A stretch of 64,000 nucleotides of DNA from Anaerolineae bacterium (lineage in GTDB: Bacteria; Chloroflexota; Anaerolineae; Anaerolineales; Anaerolineaceae). The position numbers and the translations under genes were made by a program. This document shows, piece after piece, positions 42,640 through 51,620 of this stretch (position 1 is the stretch's first letter; every line of letters begins with the position of its first letter). The notes under the pieces are model-generated. The model did no database searches, was not told where the DNA came from, and saw only the letters and a list, made by a program, of their open reading frames with translations. The DNA lies in contig JABLXC010000023.1 of the NCBI GenBank assembly GCA_013178185.1, positions 62,001-126,000 of the forward strand, in the 5' to 3' direction.

Positions 42640-44787
42640 TTATTTGGTGATTGGTTGCCAGGCGGGATTAAAATCGGCGCCTGTTTCAGTAGTGAGACGG
42701 GTTAGGGAACCGCCATTAATGGTCATGCGATAAATATCCAGATTGCTGTCCTGGACATATTCAAACGCGAACCAGAAATTATCCCATGAGTATTGAGGAT
42801 TCCATAAAGCGCGCAAGTCCAGCAGTTTGATTTCCGGCGCGGCGGGGTTATTGTATTGCCGCGATGCAAGCCAGGGTTGATCAGTTCCTTGCACGAAGGT
42901 GATAAATTCACCTGTTGGCGACCAGGCGGGCATATAGGAAGCGCCATTGTCAAGATTCGCGAATTCTCGGGCGCCTTTACCTGTATCGCTCATCACCCAG
43001 ACCTGAGAATTACCCAAACGAGTTGTCTCAAAAGCGATTTTTGTGCCATCCGGCGACCATTCTGGGCGGCGGTCATTGCTGGTTGGGCTTGATAACAAGC
43101 TCACCTGGTTGTCCTGAAGATTGTATACATAGATGTGAGAAATATTGTCACGCAGTGAGGTGAAAGCGATCCGGTTGCCGTCTGGGGACCAATCTGGCTC
43201 ATAATCGCCACCAGGGACGGTGATGAGCGGGCTTACCCCTGTACCATCGGCGTTGGCAATAAACAAACCAGAGCCTTTATAAATATCTTTTCTTTCTTTA
43301 CAAGGCGAGATGAACACCAGTTTTCTGCCATCGGGGGACCAATCGGGTTGGCAAGCGCCATCAGGGAGATCGGTGAGCTGGACTGCGCCGGATCCATCTG
43401 AATTCATCACCCATATTTGAGGTTTGCCGCTGCGGTCTGACGCGAAAGCGATCCTTCCGCTGCCGCCGCCAACAGGTGTCACAGCTGGCGTAAAAGTCTC
43501 AGTCGGCGCGCTGGTGGATGTCGGCGCGGCTGTAGATGCTGCTTCTGGGATAGTTGGGGTGGCTGGCGCAGTTTCAGTTGGCGGTTGTTCAATGATTGGG
43601 TTTGAAACCGGTGATTGTGCAGTGGTCGCTTCGGGTTTTTGAAACAGGGCGCCGTTCAGCGCAAAGACGCCAATGATCCCACAAATTCCTACGACGACAA
43701 TACCGACCAGGATGACAGCCAAGACCGGAAAAGATTTTCTGGCAGGGCGTGCGGGGCTTGCGGGAATATTTTGTAAAAAAGGCGACTGGGGATATTGAGG
43801 TTGCTCGCCTTGGGGTTGAGAAGGATAATACATCGGGGCGACGGCAGAGGTGGGCATTTGGCCTTGAGAACTTGCAAGCGGTGTTTGCGATGTCATGGTT
43901 TGGTCTGGGGGCTGCCCTATGGAGGAACGCATCGTCAGCGCAGCGGGAGACAGGCTTGTCTTATCCGCAAAGTCTTTTTCCGGTGGGAGCAATTCCATCA
44001 AGGCTTGCTTGAAGTCATCGGCGGTCTGGTAACGGTCTTCTGGCTGAACAGCCATGGCCTTTTCGATGATCTGGGATAGTTTTTGGCTAACTTTGGGGTT
44101 GTAAGTGGAAACTGGCGTCAGGGTGGCATTTCCCATTGCCCTGGCGAGGCCGTCTTCGGGTAATTTGTTCGTGAGCATTGCGTATAGCGACGCACCGAAA
44201 GAGTAAATATCGGAACGCGGTTCTGTTCCCTGACCGTACTGTTCTGGGGGCGCATATCCTGGCGTTAAAGCTTGAGCGCCTGAGGTGGTCGAGACACCAG
44301 TCTGGCTGAACTTGGCGAGGCCAAAATCTACAAGATATACCTGGCCGCTGGTTGAGATTTTTATGTTGCCCGGTTTAATATCACGATGGACAATTGGGGT
44401 AGGGCGATTATGCAAATGGGACAAAGCGTCACATATCGCGACCCCAATTCTGATCACCTCATCCTCCGGAAGTGGTCCTTCCCTGTCGAGACGAGTGCGT
44501 AGGTCTTCACCATCAATGAAGTCCATGACAAGATATTGACCCTGATCCGGAATGACGAAGTGATCGGTAACGCGAGGTAGATTGGGGTGTCTTAAACTTG
44601 CCAGGATTGTTGCTTCTCGCCGGAACTGCCGGGAGGAATCATCGGACGGGTATAGATTTTCTTTTATGGCGACCGAGACACCCAGGCTTTCATCCGTTGC
44701 CCGATAAATTGCCCCCATTCCACCTTTGGCAATAATTTCTTCGATGTGATAGCGATTGTATAAAACAGAGCCAATTTCGAGAGTCAT
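42640..44787 (-). CDS. Ser/Thr protein kinase with TolB-like beta-propeller (1)
   Basis: 715 aa. Seen: an N-terminal Hanks-type kinase with GGMG at 22-25, Lys42 (VAIKEN), HRDIKPGN with Asp136, DFG at 154-156 and PGYAPPEQY; a Pro/Gln-rich segment; one membrane helix about 353-376; a Thr/Pro/Ala-rich linker about 385-445; and then six PD40 repeats (PDWSPDGRKLVF type) to the end. The kinase is cytoplasmic and the propeller extracytoplasmic, so an outside ligand could control phosphorylation. Substrates are unknown. It lies 27 bases after its paralogue on the same strand. Confidence 0.95.
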   Translation of the reverse strand: MTLEIGSVLYNRYHIEEIIAKGGMGAIYRATDESLGVSVAIKENLYPSDDSSRQFRREATILASLRHPNLPRVTDHFVIPDQGQYLVMDFIDGEDLRTRLDREGPLPEDEVIRIGVAICDALSHLHNRPTPIVHRDIKPGNIKISTSGQVYLVDFGLAKFSQTGVSTTSGAQALTPGYAPPEQYGQGTEPRSDIYSFGASLYAMLTNKLPEDGLARAMGNATLTPVSTYNPKVSQKLSQIIEKAMAVQPEDRYQTADDFKQALMELLPPEKDFADKTSLSPAALTMRSSIGQPPDQTMTSQTPLASSQGQMPTSAVAPMYYPSQPQGEQPQYPQSPFLQNIPASPARPARKSFPVLAVILVGIVVVGICGIIGVFALNGALFQKPEATTAQSPVSNPIIEQPPTETAPATPTIPEAASTAAPTSTSAPTETFTPAVTPVGGGSGRIAFASDRSGKPQIWVMNSDGSGAVQLTDLPDGACQPDWSPDGRKLVFISPCKERKDIYKGSGLFIANADGTGVSPLITVPGGDYEPDWSPDGNRIAFTSLRDNISHIYVYNLQDNQVSLLSSPTSNDRRPEWSPDGTKIAFETTRLGNSQVWVMSDTGKGAREFANLDNGASYMPAWSPTGEFITFVQGTDQPWLASRQYNNPAAPEIKLLDLRALWNPQYSWDNFWFAFEYVQDSNLDIYRMTINGGSLTRLTTETGADFNPAWQPITK

Positions 44788-44814
44788 TTTCCCCGCCTTT
44801 GGAATATAGTTGGG

Positions 44815-46941
44815 TTAGTTTCCTAAAACAGGAGGCTTCCAGACAGGGCTGAAGTCCAGTGCTGGGTCGGTCGTTAAGCGAATTGGGGCTGCTTCGTCAT
44901 CGAAAAGTTTGATGTAGATATCATGGTTATTACCATCTGGCCAACCCTCATAGACGAACCATCGTTGATCCGGCGAGAGATCTGCTTCGGCGATAGGTCC
45001 AAAATCGGTTGATCCTAAGCTGGGAATGCGCTCTTCCATTCCTGTGCCGCGATCTTCATAGTCCAGCCTTAACAGCCAGGGCAGGAAAGGGCTTTCTTTG
45101 CTGCGGCCGTACATAATAAATTGATTGTCATAAGACCAAACCGGCCAGAGATCATTCACATTCCCTGAACTGCTGAACTGGAATTGTGTCTGACCAAGAT
45201 CGGATATGATCCAAATATGATAGTAGAGGTTTTTCCTGGCGATTGCCAGTTGCTTTCCACCCGGACTCCAGGCTGGTTGAATGTCTGAATAACGGGTATC
45301 CGATAATTCTGAGAGGGAATTATCTTCGAAGTTAAAGACGAAGATATGCGGCACACCTGTTCGGATGGATGAGAAAGCCAAACGTTTTCCGTCTGGCGAC
45401 CAGGCGGGGTCAAAATCGCCCTCTTGGCTTACCGGAAGCAGCTGAGGATCGCTGCCATCTGCGTTCAGGATATATATCCTGGAATCGGTGTACACAAGGT
45501 CTTTCTTGTAACAGGGGGAAATGATGGCGAGCTTTTTCCCATCAAGGGACCAATTTGGTTGGCAGGCGCCTTGAGGAAGGTTAGTAAGTTGCCGCTGCTG
45601 GGTACCATCGCTTTTCATCACCCATACTTGCATTGTGCCGGTTCGCTTGGAGACAAAAGCAATTTCACCGGGCGGACCGCCGAGTGGAGTGGGCTGAGGG
45701 ACAGTAGGTGTATTTAATACGACTACTGGCGTGGCTTCAACCAGAACGGAGGTTGTTGTGGCCCTGGCTGTGTTCGTTGGCGTCGTTTCTATAATACCGG
45801 TTTTGGTTGGATCCGTCGTTATTGGTGCAGGCGTAACGGTCTGGGCGAGTTGTGGTTGAGAAGTTTCAGTAGAAGCTGGCGCGATGAGTTGCTGAGTAAA
45901 CAAACCAGTTGAAACCGGAATTGGGAGCTTCAAATAATAAGCGGAGCCAGCTAAAACTGCCAGCAGCGCTATAAAACCATAAACCCAGACGCGGCGTAAA
46001 GTGGGGTTTTTTTTCGATTTCTTAGGGCTGATATAAAGGTTTTCAGGGCTTGCTTTTTCTGAAAGGGCTCTATCCTCGTCAAAATCGGGCGGTGGTGGGG
46101 ATACCAGTGGTCGCTGCTGAGTTACTTCGGGTAAATTTCCGGCTTCGATTAGAGCGCGTTTTAGTTCAGCAGCCGTTTGAAAACGGTCCTCGGGTTCAAT
46201 GGCAAGACATTTTTCGATTACGGCCGCCAGTCGGCGGTCTACTTTTTGTTGGATCTGGCGCAACGGGGTGAGCTGAGCTTTTCCAGTGGCGCGAGCCAGG
46301 CCATCCTCAGGGATAACACCTGTTAGTGCGGCATACAGGGTAGCGCCTAAAGAATAAATATCGGAGCGTGCGTCCGTTCGGGCTGTGCCGTATTGTTCTG
46401 GCGGAGAATAGCCAGGGGTCATTGCTCTTGCACCGGTAATAGTGACCTGGGTACCCTGCATGATCTTTGCCAGACCAAAATCGACCAGATAAACGTCACT
46501 CTCAGGGGTGATTTTGATATTGCCCGGTTTGATATCTCGATGCACGACCGAAGGCTTGCGATTATGCATGTAATCGAGAGCATTACACATCTCGATACCG
46601 ATGAGGATAACATCTTGCGGTGGTAGAACGTTAATTCTTTCAATCCGTTGACGGAGGTCTTCTCCTTCAATATAATCCATAATCAGGTATTGACCCTGAT
46701 TGGGAACGACAAAATAATCTCCTACTCTGGGTAGATTGATGTGCTTTAGACTCGCGAGAATGCTGGCTTCGCGTTGAAACTGGCGTGTGTACTCCTCGCT
46801 CAGGAAGAGATTCTCTTTCACGGCGACAGGAATATCCAGATTCTCGTCTTGAGCGCGATAAACTGCTCCCATCCCCCCTTGTCCGAGTATGGATACAATG
46901 CGATAACGGTTATTAAGGAGGACGCCTGGATTTAGGGTCAT
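44815..46941 (-). CDS. Ser/Thr protein kinase with TolB-like beta-propeller (2)
   Basis: 708 aa, same layout as the next gene downstream. Seen: kinase motifs GGMGAVYRA, VAVKENLF with Lys42, HRDIKPGNIKI, VDFGLAK and PGYSPPEQYG; one membrane helix near 320-340; a Thr/Pro-rich linker; and PD40 repeats (PAWSPDGKRLAFSS, PNWSLDGKKLAIIS). The pair arose by tandem duplication. The kinase halves and the first propeller blades are most alike, while the propeller C-termini differ. It is the first gene of a two-gene unit. Confidence 0.95.
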   Translation of the reverse strand: MTLNPGVLLNNRYRIVSILGQGGMGAVYRAQDENLDIPVAVKENLFLSEEYTRQFQREASILASLKHINLPRVGDYFVVPNQGQYLIMDYIEGEDLRQRIERINVLPPQDVILIGIEMCNALDYMHNRKPSVVHRDIKPGNIKITPESDVYLVDFGLAKIMQGTQVTITGARAMTPGYSPPEQYGTARTDARSDIYSLGATLYAALTGVIPEDGLARATGKAQLTPLRQIQQKVDRRLAAVIEKCLAIEPEDRFQTAAELKRALIEAGNLPEVTQQRPLVSPPPPDFDEDRALSEKASPENLYISPKKSKKNPTLRRVWVYGFIALLAVLAGSAYYLKLPIPVSTGLFTQQLIAPASTETSQPQLAQTVTPAPITTDPTKTGIIETTPTNTARATTTSVLVEATPVVVLNTPTVPQPTPLGGPPGEIAFVSKRTGTMQVWVMKSDGTQQRQLTNLPQGACQPNWSLDGKKLAIISPCYKKDLVYTDSRIYILNADGSDPQLLPVSQEGDFDPAWSPDGKRLAFSSIRTGVPHIFVFNFEDNSLSELSDTRYSDIQPAWSPGGKQLAIARKNLYYHIWIISDLGQTQFQFSSSGNVNDLWPVWSYDNQFIMYGRSKESPFLPWLLRLDYEDRGTGMEERIPSLGSTDFGPIAEADLSPDQRWFVYEGWPDGNNHDIYIKLFDDEAAPIRLTTDPALDFSPVWKPPVLGN

Positions 46942-47010
46942 AGAAAGGGTTAGCCAATTGGGATAACGAATACATTTTACCTAAGAAAACGGGTTTGCGC
47001 AACGCAATTA

Positions 47011-47037
47011 TTGACTATGTTTGGGCCATGCTATAAT
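47011..47037 (+). promoter_or_regulatory. Putative promoter of the Thr-Pro repeat protein gene
   Basis: TTGACT, a 15-base spacer and an extended -10 (TGCTATAAT, hexamer at 47032-47037). The start codon is at 47086. Confidence 0.5.
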
Positions 47038-47085
47038 CAGATTTGTTAAGTTGTAAATGACCACTCTGAATATTAGTTATTTGCG

Positions 47086-48084
47086 ATGAATCTTGATATT
47101 CGAACAGGCGTCGAAACTGCTTTCTGGCTGACTATTTTAGGAATTGCGATCAGTTTCTGGTTAGGGATTCGGTTTATCCGATCTGGCCGGAAATTATTAT
47201 ATTTCCGAAAGCGGCGAGAGTTGATGGTGCAAGGCTGGCGTCTAGTTTTCATCTCGTTGGGCTTGACTGTTGCAGCTTTTTTACTGAACCAATATGCTGA
47301 ACCGGTGGCATACCGATTTTTCCCGCCCTCGCCAACGATCACCCTTACTCCCACGATTACATTGACCCCGACGATCACCTTGACGCCGACAATTACCGAA
47401 ACGCCAACGATTACCCCAACGCCTTTGTATACCAATACCCCTGAACTTCCGCAGGTTATCAAAACCCAATTCACCAGTTTAATTACCCCTAACCCCGATG
47501 CGGTCTTCAGCCCGCTGCAATTTTCGAAAAAAGTGGAAAATTTCCTGCCGGTTGACCCGGCTACCGAATTTGCCAACCCAGTGGGAAAGCTATTTGGCAC
47601 ATTTACCTATAACAATATGCTGGCTGGTTCACAATGGACGGCGGTCTGGTATCGTGTTTCGGATGGCGTTGTGGTTTGTATGGAAACCAAGCCCTGGGAT
47701 GGCAGTACTGGGGGGTATGGTTTTGTAGAATGTAATCCTTCTTCTGACCAATGGCTTCCGGGAGAATATGAGGTGCAGCTATATGTCGGAGAAGTATTTA
47801 ATGTCTCGAGCCGCTTCTCTGTGACCGGCGAACCGATTAAACCATCAGCAACCTCGACCTCGACCAGGACTGCGACCCCGACAAGGACGCTCACAGTGAC
47901 TCCTACTGTTACGTCAACTAGCACCCTTCGACCAACGAACACTCTGCAGCCCACGGCGACTGATACCGCAACGCCAACGCTAAGCCCCATGCCAACATTT
48001 ACCAGAACGCCTTCTCCAACACTGACAGCCAGCAGCACAGGAACGTTGCAAAACACTGCGACGCGTTCGCCCACCCCACGCTAG
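47086..48084 (+). CDS. Membrane protein with Pro-Thr-Ile repeats and Ig-like domain
   Basis: 332 aa, family not recognised. Seen: two membrane helices (about 10-30 and 44-64), a PTITLT repeat of five 18-base units right after the second helix (about 83-112), a globular region about 125-250 (FGTFTYNNMLAGSQWTAVWY... PGEYEVQLYVG, which looks like an Ig-type binding fold), and a long Thr/Ser/Pro-rich tail to the C-terminus. The tail could be a glycosylated stalk or cell-wall spacer. It is divergent from the kinase/propeller pair, which has similar linkers. Confidence 0.8.
   Translation: MNLDIRTGVETAFWLTILGIAISFWLGIRFIRSGRKLLYFRKRRELMVQGWRLVFISLGLTVAAFLLNQYAEPVAYRFFPPSPTITLTPTITLTPTITLTPTITETPTITPTPLYTNTPELPQVIKTQFTSLITPNPDAVFSPLQFSKKVENFLPVDPATEFANPVGKLFGTFTYNNMLAGSQWTAVWYRVSDGVVVCMETKPWDGSTGGYGFVECNPSSDQWLPGEYEVQLYVGEVFNVSSRFSVTGEPIKPSATSTSTRTATPTRTLTVTPTVTSTSTLRPTNTLQPTATDTATPTLSPMPTFTRTPSPTLTASSTGTLQNTATRSPTPR
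47332..47421 (+). repeat. Five 18-base tandem repeats (Pro-Thr-Ile coding)
   Basis: Units at 47332, 47350, 47368, 47386 and 47404, each encoding PTITxT. They keep the reading frame and differ mainly at third positions. Confidence 0.9.
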
Positions 48085-48100
48085 CAATTATTTGTTTAGA

Positions 48101-49042
48101 TCAGATAGAAAATTGACGAGGCCTGGTCATTAGCTCTCTGGAGATTCGGGCGGCAATCCGGGTGTTGTTTTTTAGGAGTGCCAGATTTGTTTCCAGACTT
48201 TTACCACCGCTTAACTCGTTTACCCTCCTGAGCAAAAATGGTGTGACTTGACTGCCCCGTATGGCAGAGTTTTTCGCTTCGTTGTTGGCCTGCTTTATCC
48301 AGAGGTTAATTTTTTCGAGCGGGATCTGATATTCTGTGGGAGGTGGCGCAACAACCAGGAGGGCGCTGTTCATCCCAAACTCCCAATGCGCTTTTGCGAC
48401 GACTGCAACTTCGGCGGGAGAATTACACTTTGTCTTAACGGCCAGGCCGCTTTGGGAGGTATAAAACGCAGGGAATTCACCAGTTTCGTACCCAATGACC
48501 GGAACGCTCATGGTTTCAAGCAGTTCAAGCGTTGCGGGGAGGTCCAAAATTGCCTTTGCTCCCGAACAAACAACAATGACCGGATTTCTGCTGAGTTCGA
48601 GGAGATCAGCGGAAATATCAAAAGGCGCGTTTCGGTGCACGCCGCCGATTCCACCGGTTGCGAATACCTGGATGTGCGCGGCGTGGGCAGCGAAGACTGT
48701 GGCGGCAACCGTCGTACCTCCGCTTTGTTTTAACGCCACTGCGCCGCTGAGATCGCGACGGCTTAATTTCTCTACTTTGGCGTCAGGACTCCCTAAGCGT
48801 TCAATTTGATTCTGGGACAAACCGATTACGATTTTTCCATCCAAAACGCCAATGGTGGCAGGGATTGCTCCCTGGTCGCGAACCTCGGCTTCTAATTCTT
48901 TCGCGAGCTGGATATTTTGCGGGTACGGCAGCCCATGCGTCAATACGGCGGTTTCCAGGGCTACAACAGGCTGGTGATTTTCCAGCGCGTAGATTATCTC
49001 TCGTGAGTATTCAAGGTTCGCAATTTTCGCTTGTCCCTTCAT
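48101..49042 (-). CDS. psuG: Pseudouridine-5'-phosphate glycosidase
   Basis: 313 aa. Seen: ALETAVLTHGLPYPQN, IGVLDGKIVIGLSQNQIE, KLSRRDLSGAVALKQSGGTTVAATVFAAH, VFATGGIGGVHR and CSGAKAILDLPATLELLETMSVPVIGY, all conserved PsuG blocks. It splits pseudouridine 5'-phosphate into uracil and ribose 5-phosphate, normally after a PfkB-type pseudouridine kinase (PsuK). No psuK is next to it; the PfkB gene at 10542 is a distant candidate. SD GAGG lies before the ATG. Convergent with the repeat protein gene. Confidence 0.94.
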   Translation of the reverse strand: MKGQAKIANLEYSREIIYALENHQPVVALETAVLTHGLPYPQNIQLAKELEAEVRDQGAIPATIGVLDGKIVIGLSQNQIERLGSPDAKVEKLSRRDLSGAVALKQSGGTTVAATVFAAHAAHIQVFATGGIGGVHRNAPFDISADLLELSRNPVIVVCSGAKAILDLPATLELLETMSVPVIGYETGEFPAFYTSQSGLAVKTKCNSPAEVAVVAKAHWEFGMNSALLVVAPPPTEYQIPLEKINLWIKQANNEAKNSAIRGSQVTPFLLRRVNELSGGKSLETNLALLKNNTRIAARISRELMTRPRQFSI

Positions 49043-49152
49043 TTTTACCTCTCTGTTTCGAGAAATCTTCGCTTTTTATTATTATAATGCTGGCATCAAA
49101 CTGATAGGGACTTAAGAACATTGATCCGGTATAATGTTGACCTGGCGGCGAC

Positions 49153-50157
49153 ATGACTGATGAGAGTTTTGTAAAAAATCCAAAAAACATTCTAAGGCGA
49201 ATGATCCCAGGCGTATTCTTGGGGTTTGTTGTGTTTTTAGGTGTAGCTCTTTTAGGCGATTTGCGAGAAGTGCAATCGAGGGTCGAGGAATTTGAGTGGC
49301 GTTATTATCCGGTTGCTATCCTTCTGACTCTTTTCAATTATTGTCTACGGTTTCTAAAATGGCATTATTACCTGGGACAAATCGGCGTCAAAAACCTGGC
49401 ATGGCCAGAAAGCCTGAAGTTGTTTGTGGGAGGATTTCCGTTGGCGGTTACGCCAGGCAAAGTAGGTGAAGCGCTGAAAGGCGTCTGGCTTAAACAAAAA
49501 AGTGGGCTGCCGGTTGGACGGGGAATTTCGGTGGTCGTTGCAGAACGGATCAGCGACGGCCTTGCGGTTTTGGGCTTGTCTTCTTTTGGGGTACTGGCTT
49601 ACCCGCGCTACTGGCCGTTTTTTCTGGGCGTTTTGGCGATTTTAGGAGGGGTGATTGTCCTTTCCCAGATCCGCCCCGCGGCGTTATGGGTGTTGTCGGT
49701 CGGCGAAACGATTCCGCTGGTGAGCAAATTCATTCATGGAATTCGAGAATTTTATGAAGGAAGCTATGCGCTTTTTCGTCCCAGGCCGACTTTGCTGGCT
49801 GTGCTGCTAGGAATGACTTCATGGCTTGGGGAAGGGATTGGTTTTTATTTGATTTTGGTCGGATTGGGAATCGAACCGGGGTTAAAATCATTGGGGGCGG
49901 CCGTCTTCATTCTGGCTTTTTCAACCGTTGTAGGCGCTGCTTCAGCATTGCCTGGGGGGCTGGGCGCGGCCGAGTTGTCGATCGGCGGCATGCTCGCCTT
50001 GATTGTCGGGATTTCTCCTTCTGAAGCGGCAGCTGCTACCTTACTTATTCGACTGGCTACCTTCTGGCTTGGGTTGGGGCTTGGTATCCTGGTGTGGGTG
50101 CTCTCTCCTGACTTGATTGGATTAAGGAAGCGCGAGGAAATGCATGTTGAAGGTTGA
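49153..50157 (+). CDS. LPG synthase TM-region / UPF0104 membrane protein
   Basis: 334 aa with about eight membrane helices. Seen: LKWHYYLGQIG, FVGGFPLAVTPGKVGEALKGVWLK, VVAERISDGLAVL and ALPGGLGAAELSIGGML, the conserved blocks of the lysylphosphatidylglycerol synthetase transmembrane family without the soluble aminoacyltransferase domain. Stand-alone members are thought to be lipid or glycolipid flippases. A TATAAT at 49130 is close to the start. It overlaps the PHP gene by 14 bases (operon). Confidence 0.88.
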   Translation: MTDESFVKNPKNILRRMIPGVFLGFVVFLGVALLGDLREVQSRVEEFEWRYYPVAILLTLFNYCLRFLKWHYYLGQIGVKNLAWPESLKLFVGGFPLAVTPGKVGEALKGVWLKQKSGLPVGRGISVVVAERISDGLAVLGLSSFGVLAYPRYWPFFLGVLAILGGVIVLSQIRPAALWVLSVGETIPLVSKFIHGIREFYEGSYALFRPRPTLLAVLLGMTSWLGEGIGFYLILVGLGIEPGLKSLGAAVFILAFSTVVGAASALPGGLGAAELSIGGMLALIVGISPSEAAAATLLIRLATFWLGLGLGILVWVLSPDLIGLRKREEMHVEG

Positions 50158-50797
50158 ATTTCATTGCCACACCTGGTTTTCAAGCGACAGCCGGATTGCT
50201 CCCGCTGCACTGGTTGTTAACGCTCGAAAAAAGGGGATTGATCGTTTGGTCGTCACGGATCATAATACAATTCTAGGAGCAAAAGCCGCGCAAGTGCTTG
50301 ACCCTGAAATGGTCATTATTGGGGAAGAGGTCTTGACCCAGAGAGGGGAACTACTGGCCGCATTCGTTCAGGAAGAGGTTCCACCCCATTTGCCGCCGTT
50401 GGAGGCGGTTAAACGCCTCAAGCAGCAAGGCGCGTTCATCAGTGTTTCGCACCCTTTTGACTGGCAACGAAGCGGTTGGTCAAAGGCAGAGTTGCTTGAT
50501 CTTTTGCCGCACCTCGATGCCATTGAAGTTTTTAATTCGCGCAGCCTGCATCGAGGTGTGAATGAACACGCAGCGCGTTTTGCTCGCGAATACGGGGCGG
50601 CAGGAACAGTTGGATCTGATGCTCACCTCTTATGGGAAGTAGGGCGCTCTACGATGACGATGCCAGAATTTTCCTCCGCTGATGAGCTGCGGGAGGCGAT
50701 TCGAGTCAGCATGATTCAGGCTGAGCTTTCGCCATTGTGGGTTCATTTTGGATCTACCTTTGCGCGATTGATCAATGGGATAGTTGGGGGAAAGTGA
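50144..50797 (+). CDS. PHP-domain metal-dependent phosphoesterase
   Basis: 217 aa. Seen: the PHP motifs EFHCHTWFSSDS (HxH), VTDHNT, GEEVLTQRGELLAAF, SHPFDWQRSGW and GTVGSDAHLLWEVG. These residues form a trinuclear metal site of the YciV/RNase AM or histidinol-phosphatase type. The substrate is not clear from sequence. It starts inside the end of the membrane protein gene and is the last gene before tRNA-Leu. Confidence 0.9.
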   Translation: MLKVEFHCHTWFSSDSRIAPAALVVNARKKGIDRLVVTDHNTILGAKAAQVLDPEMVIIGEEVLTQRGELLAAFVQEEVPPHLPPLEAVKRLKQQGAFISVSHPFDWQRSGWSKAELLDLLPHLDAIEVFNSRSLHRGVNEHAARFAREYGAAGTVGSDAHLLWEVGRSTMTMPEFSSADELREAIRVSMIQAELSPLWVHFGSTFARLINGIVGGK

Positions 50798-50807
50798 TTT
50801 TTCCTCC

Positions 50808-50835
50808 TTGACGTGAAATCGTCTTAGGATAAAAT
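50808..50835 (+). promoter_or_regulatory. Promoter of tRNA-Leu
   Basis: TTGACG (50808-50813), a 16-base spacer and TAAAAT (50830-50835), 13 bases before the tRNA. Confidence 0.7.
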
Positions 50836-50848
50836 AATAGCATTGATT

Positions 50849-50932
50849 GGGGCGGTGGCGGAATCGGCAGACGCAGTGGACTTAAAATCCACCGACCGTG
50901 AGGTCATGAGGGTTCAAGTCCCTCCCGCCCCA
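50849..50932 (+). tRNA. tRNA-Leu (TAA)
   Basis: 84 nt. Acceptor GGGGCGG/CCGCCCC, anticodon loop CTTAAAA (anticodon TAA, codon TTA), a long variable arm (GACCGTGAGGTC) and T-arm GAGGG-TTCAAGT-CCCTC. CCA is not encoded. Its 3' end borders DNA with no recognised resident gene. Confidence 0.95.
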
Positions 50933-51173
50933 TATCTTGTATAACAAATCCAGGTTCGTGGCATATGTGGGGGTGAATGGAGTATGCCGCTATAGACAAG
51001 TCGATCCAAGCCCAGGGGATTTTATTATTCTTTTGCCCCCGAATAAATTCAGGGTATTTGCAATTTTTGCGCAATTCCTGTTAGCGTGAAAAGCCGAGAA
51101 CCTCGCCAGTGGAACGCTACATTTTTATGCGTTTAAGCTAAGACTGTTTAACAACTACTGAAAAGTCCAGCAG
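50933..51173. other. Unassigned DNA next to tRNA-Leu
   Basis: 241 bases without a recognisable gene between tRNA-Leu and a gene remnant. Reading of all frames shows no conserved protein. It contains a CCCAGGGG...CCCCCG region of unclear meaning. It may be leftover element DNA; no copy of the tRNA 3' end is visible further on. Confidence 0.4.
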
Positions 51174-51620
51174 GTGAAAGATATTGTTAGTGTATCCACC
51201 GACCTGATACAGCGTTCATGCTGTACCTGGAAGGCAGCCACAACGCGGGCGGTTGCCATGCCGCCTACCTATCGCACATTCTGCGCTCTGAACGCCTCCG
51301 ATATCTCAACGCTGGTACACGAAATCGGTCACACCTTCCTGCGAGATCTTGGAGATAACGATCTGAACATCCTTGCCAGGCTGGGTGTGTTGAAAGATGC
51401 CGCTCAATTCAAAGACCTGGAAACGAAATTCTGGAACAAGACGGCAACGGAAGAGGAAGCCGCCCGTTATCGTAACGTTGAAGAAATGTTTGCCCAGAGC
51501 TGTGAGAAATACCTTGCGGAAAGATCGGCGCCAATGCTTGAACTTCGCAGTATGTTAAAGCGATTTACCGATTGGATACTGAACGTTTACGAGGAATTGC
51601 GTAAGGTTGGCAATAAAGTT
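51174..51620 (+). pseudogene. Fragment of an element protein with zincin-like HEIGH motif
   Basis: A GTG-started ORF runs on to 51737 but is only protein-like from about 51290 to 51617. Seen: ISTLVHEIGHTFLRDL, a zincin HExxH motif, then an acidic helical part with EEMFAQSCEKYLAERSAPMLELRSMLKRFTDWILNVYEEL. This resembles C-terminal domains of large proteins carried by phages and conjugative elements. Upstream and downstream parts are missing or frameshifted: another frame near 51205 reads LYLEGSHNAGG, and the 3' part runs antisense over the next gene. No functional product is expected. Confidence 0.6.

Noticed and set aside
47332-47421. 18-base repeats as a CRISPR-like array or regulatory repeat
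   Set aside because: There are no spacers, the units are contiguous and in frame, and differences fall mainly at third codon positions, so this is a protein repeat.
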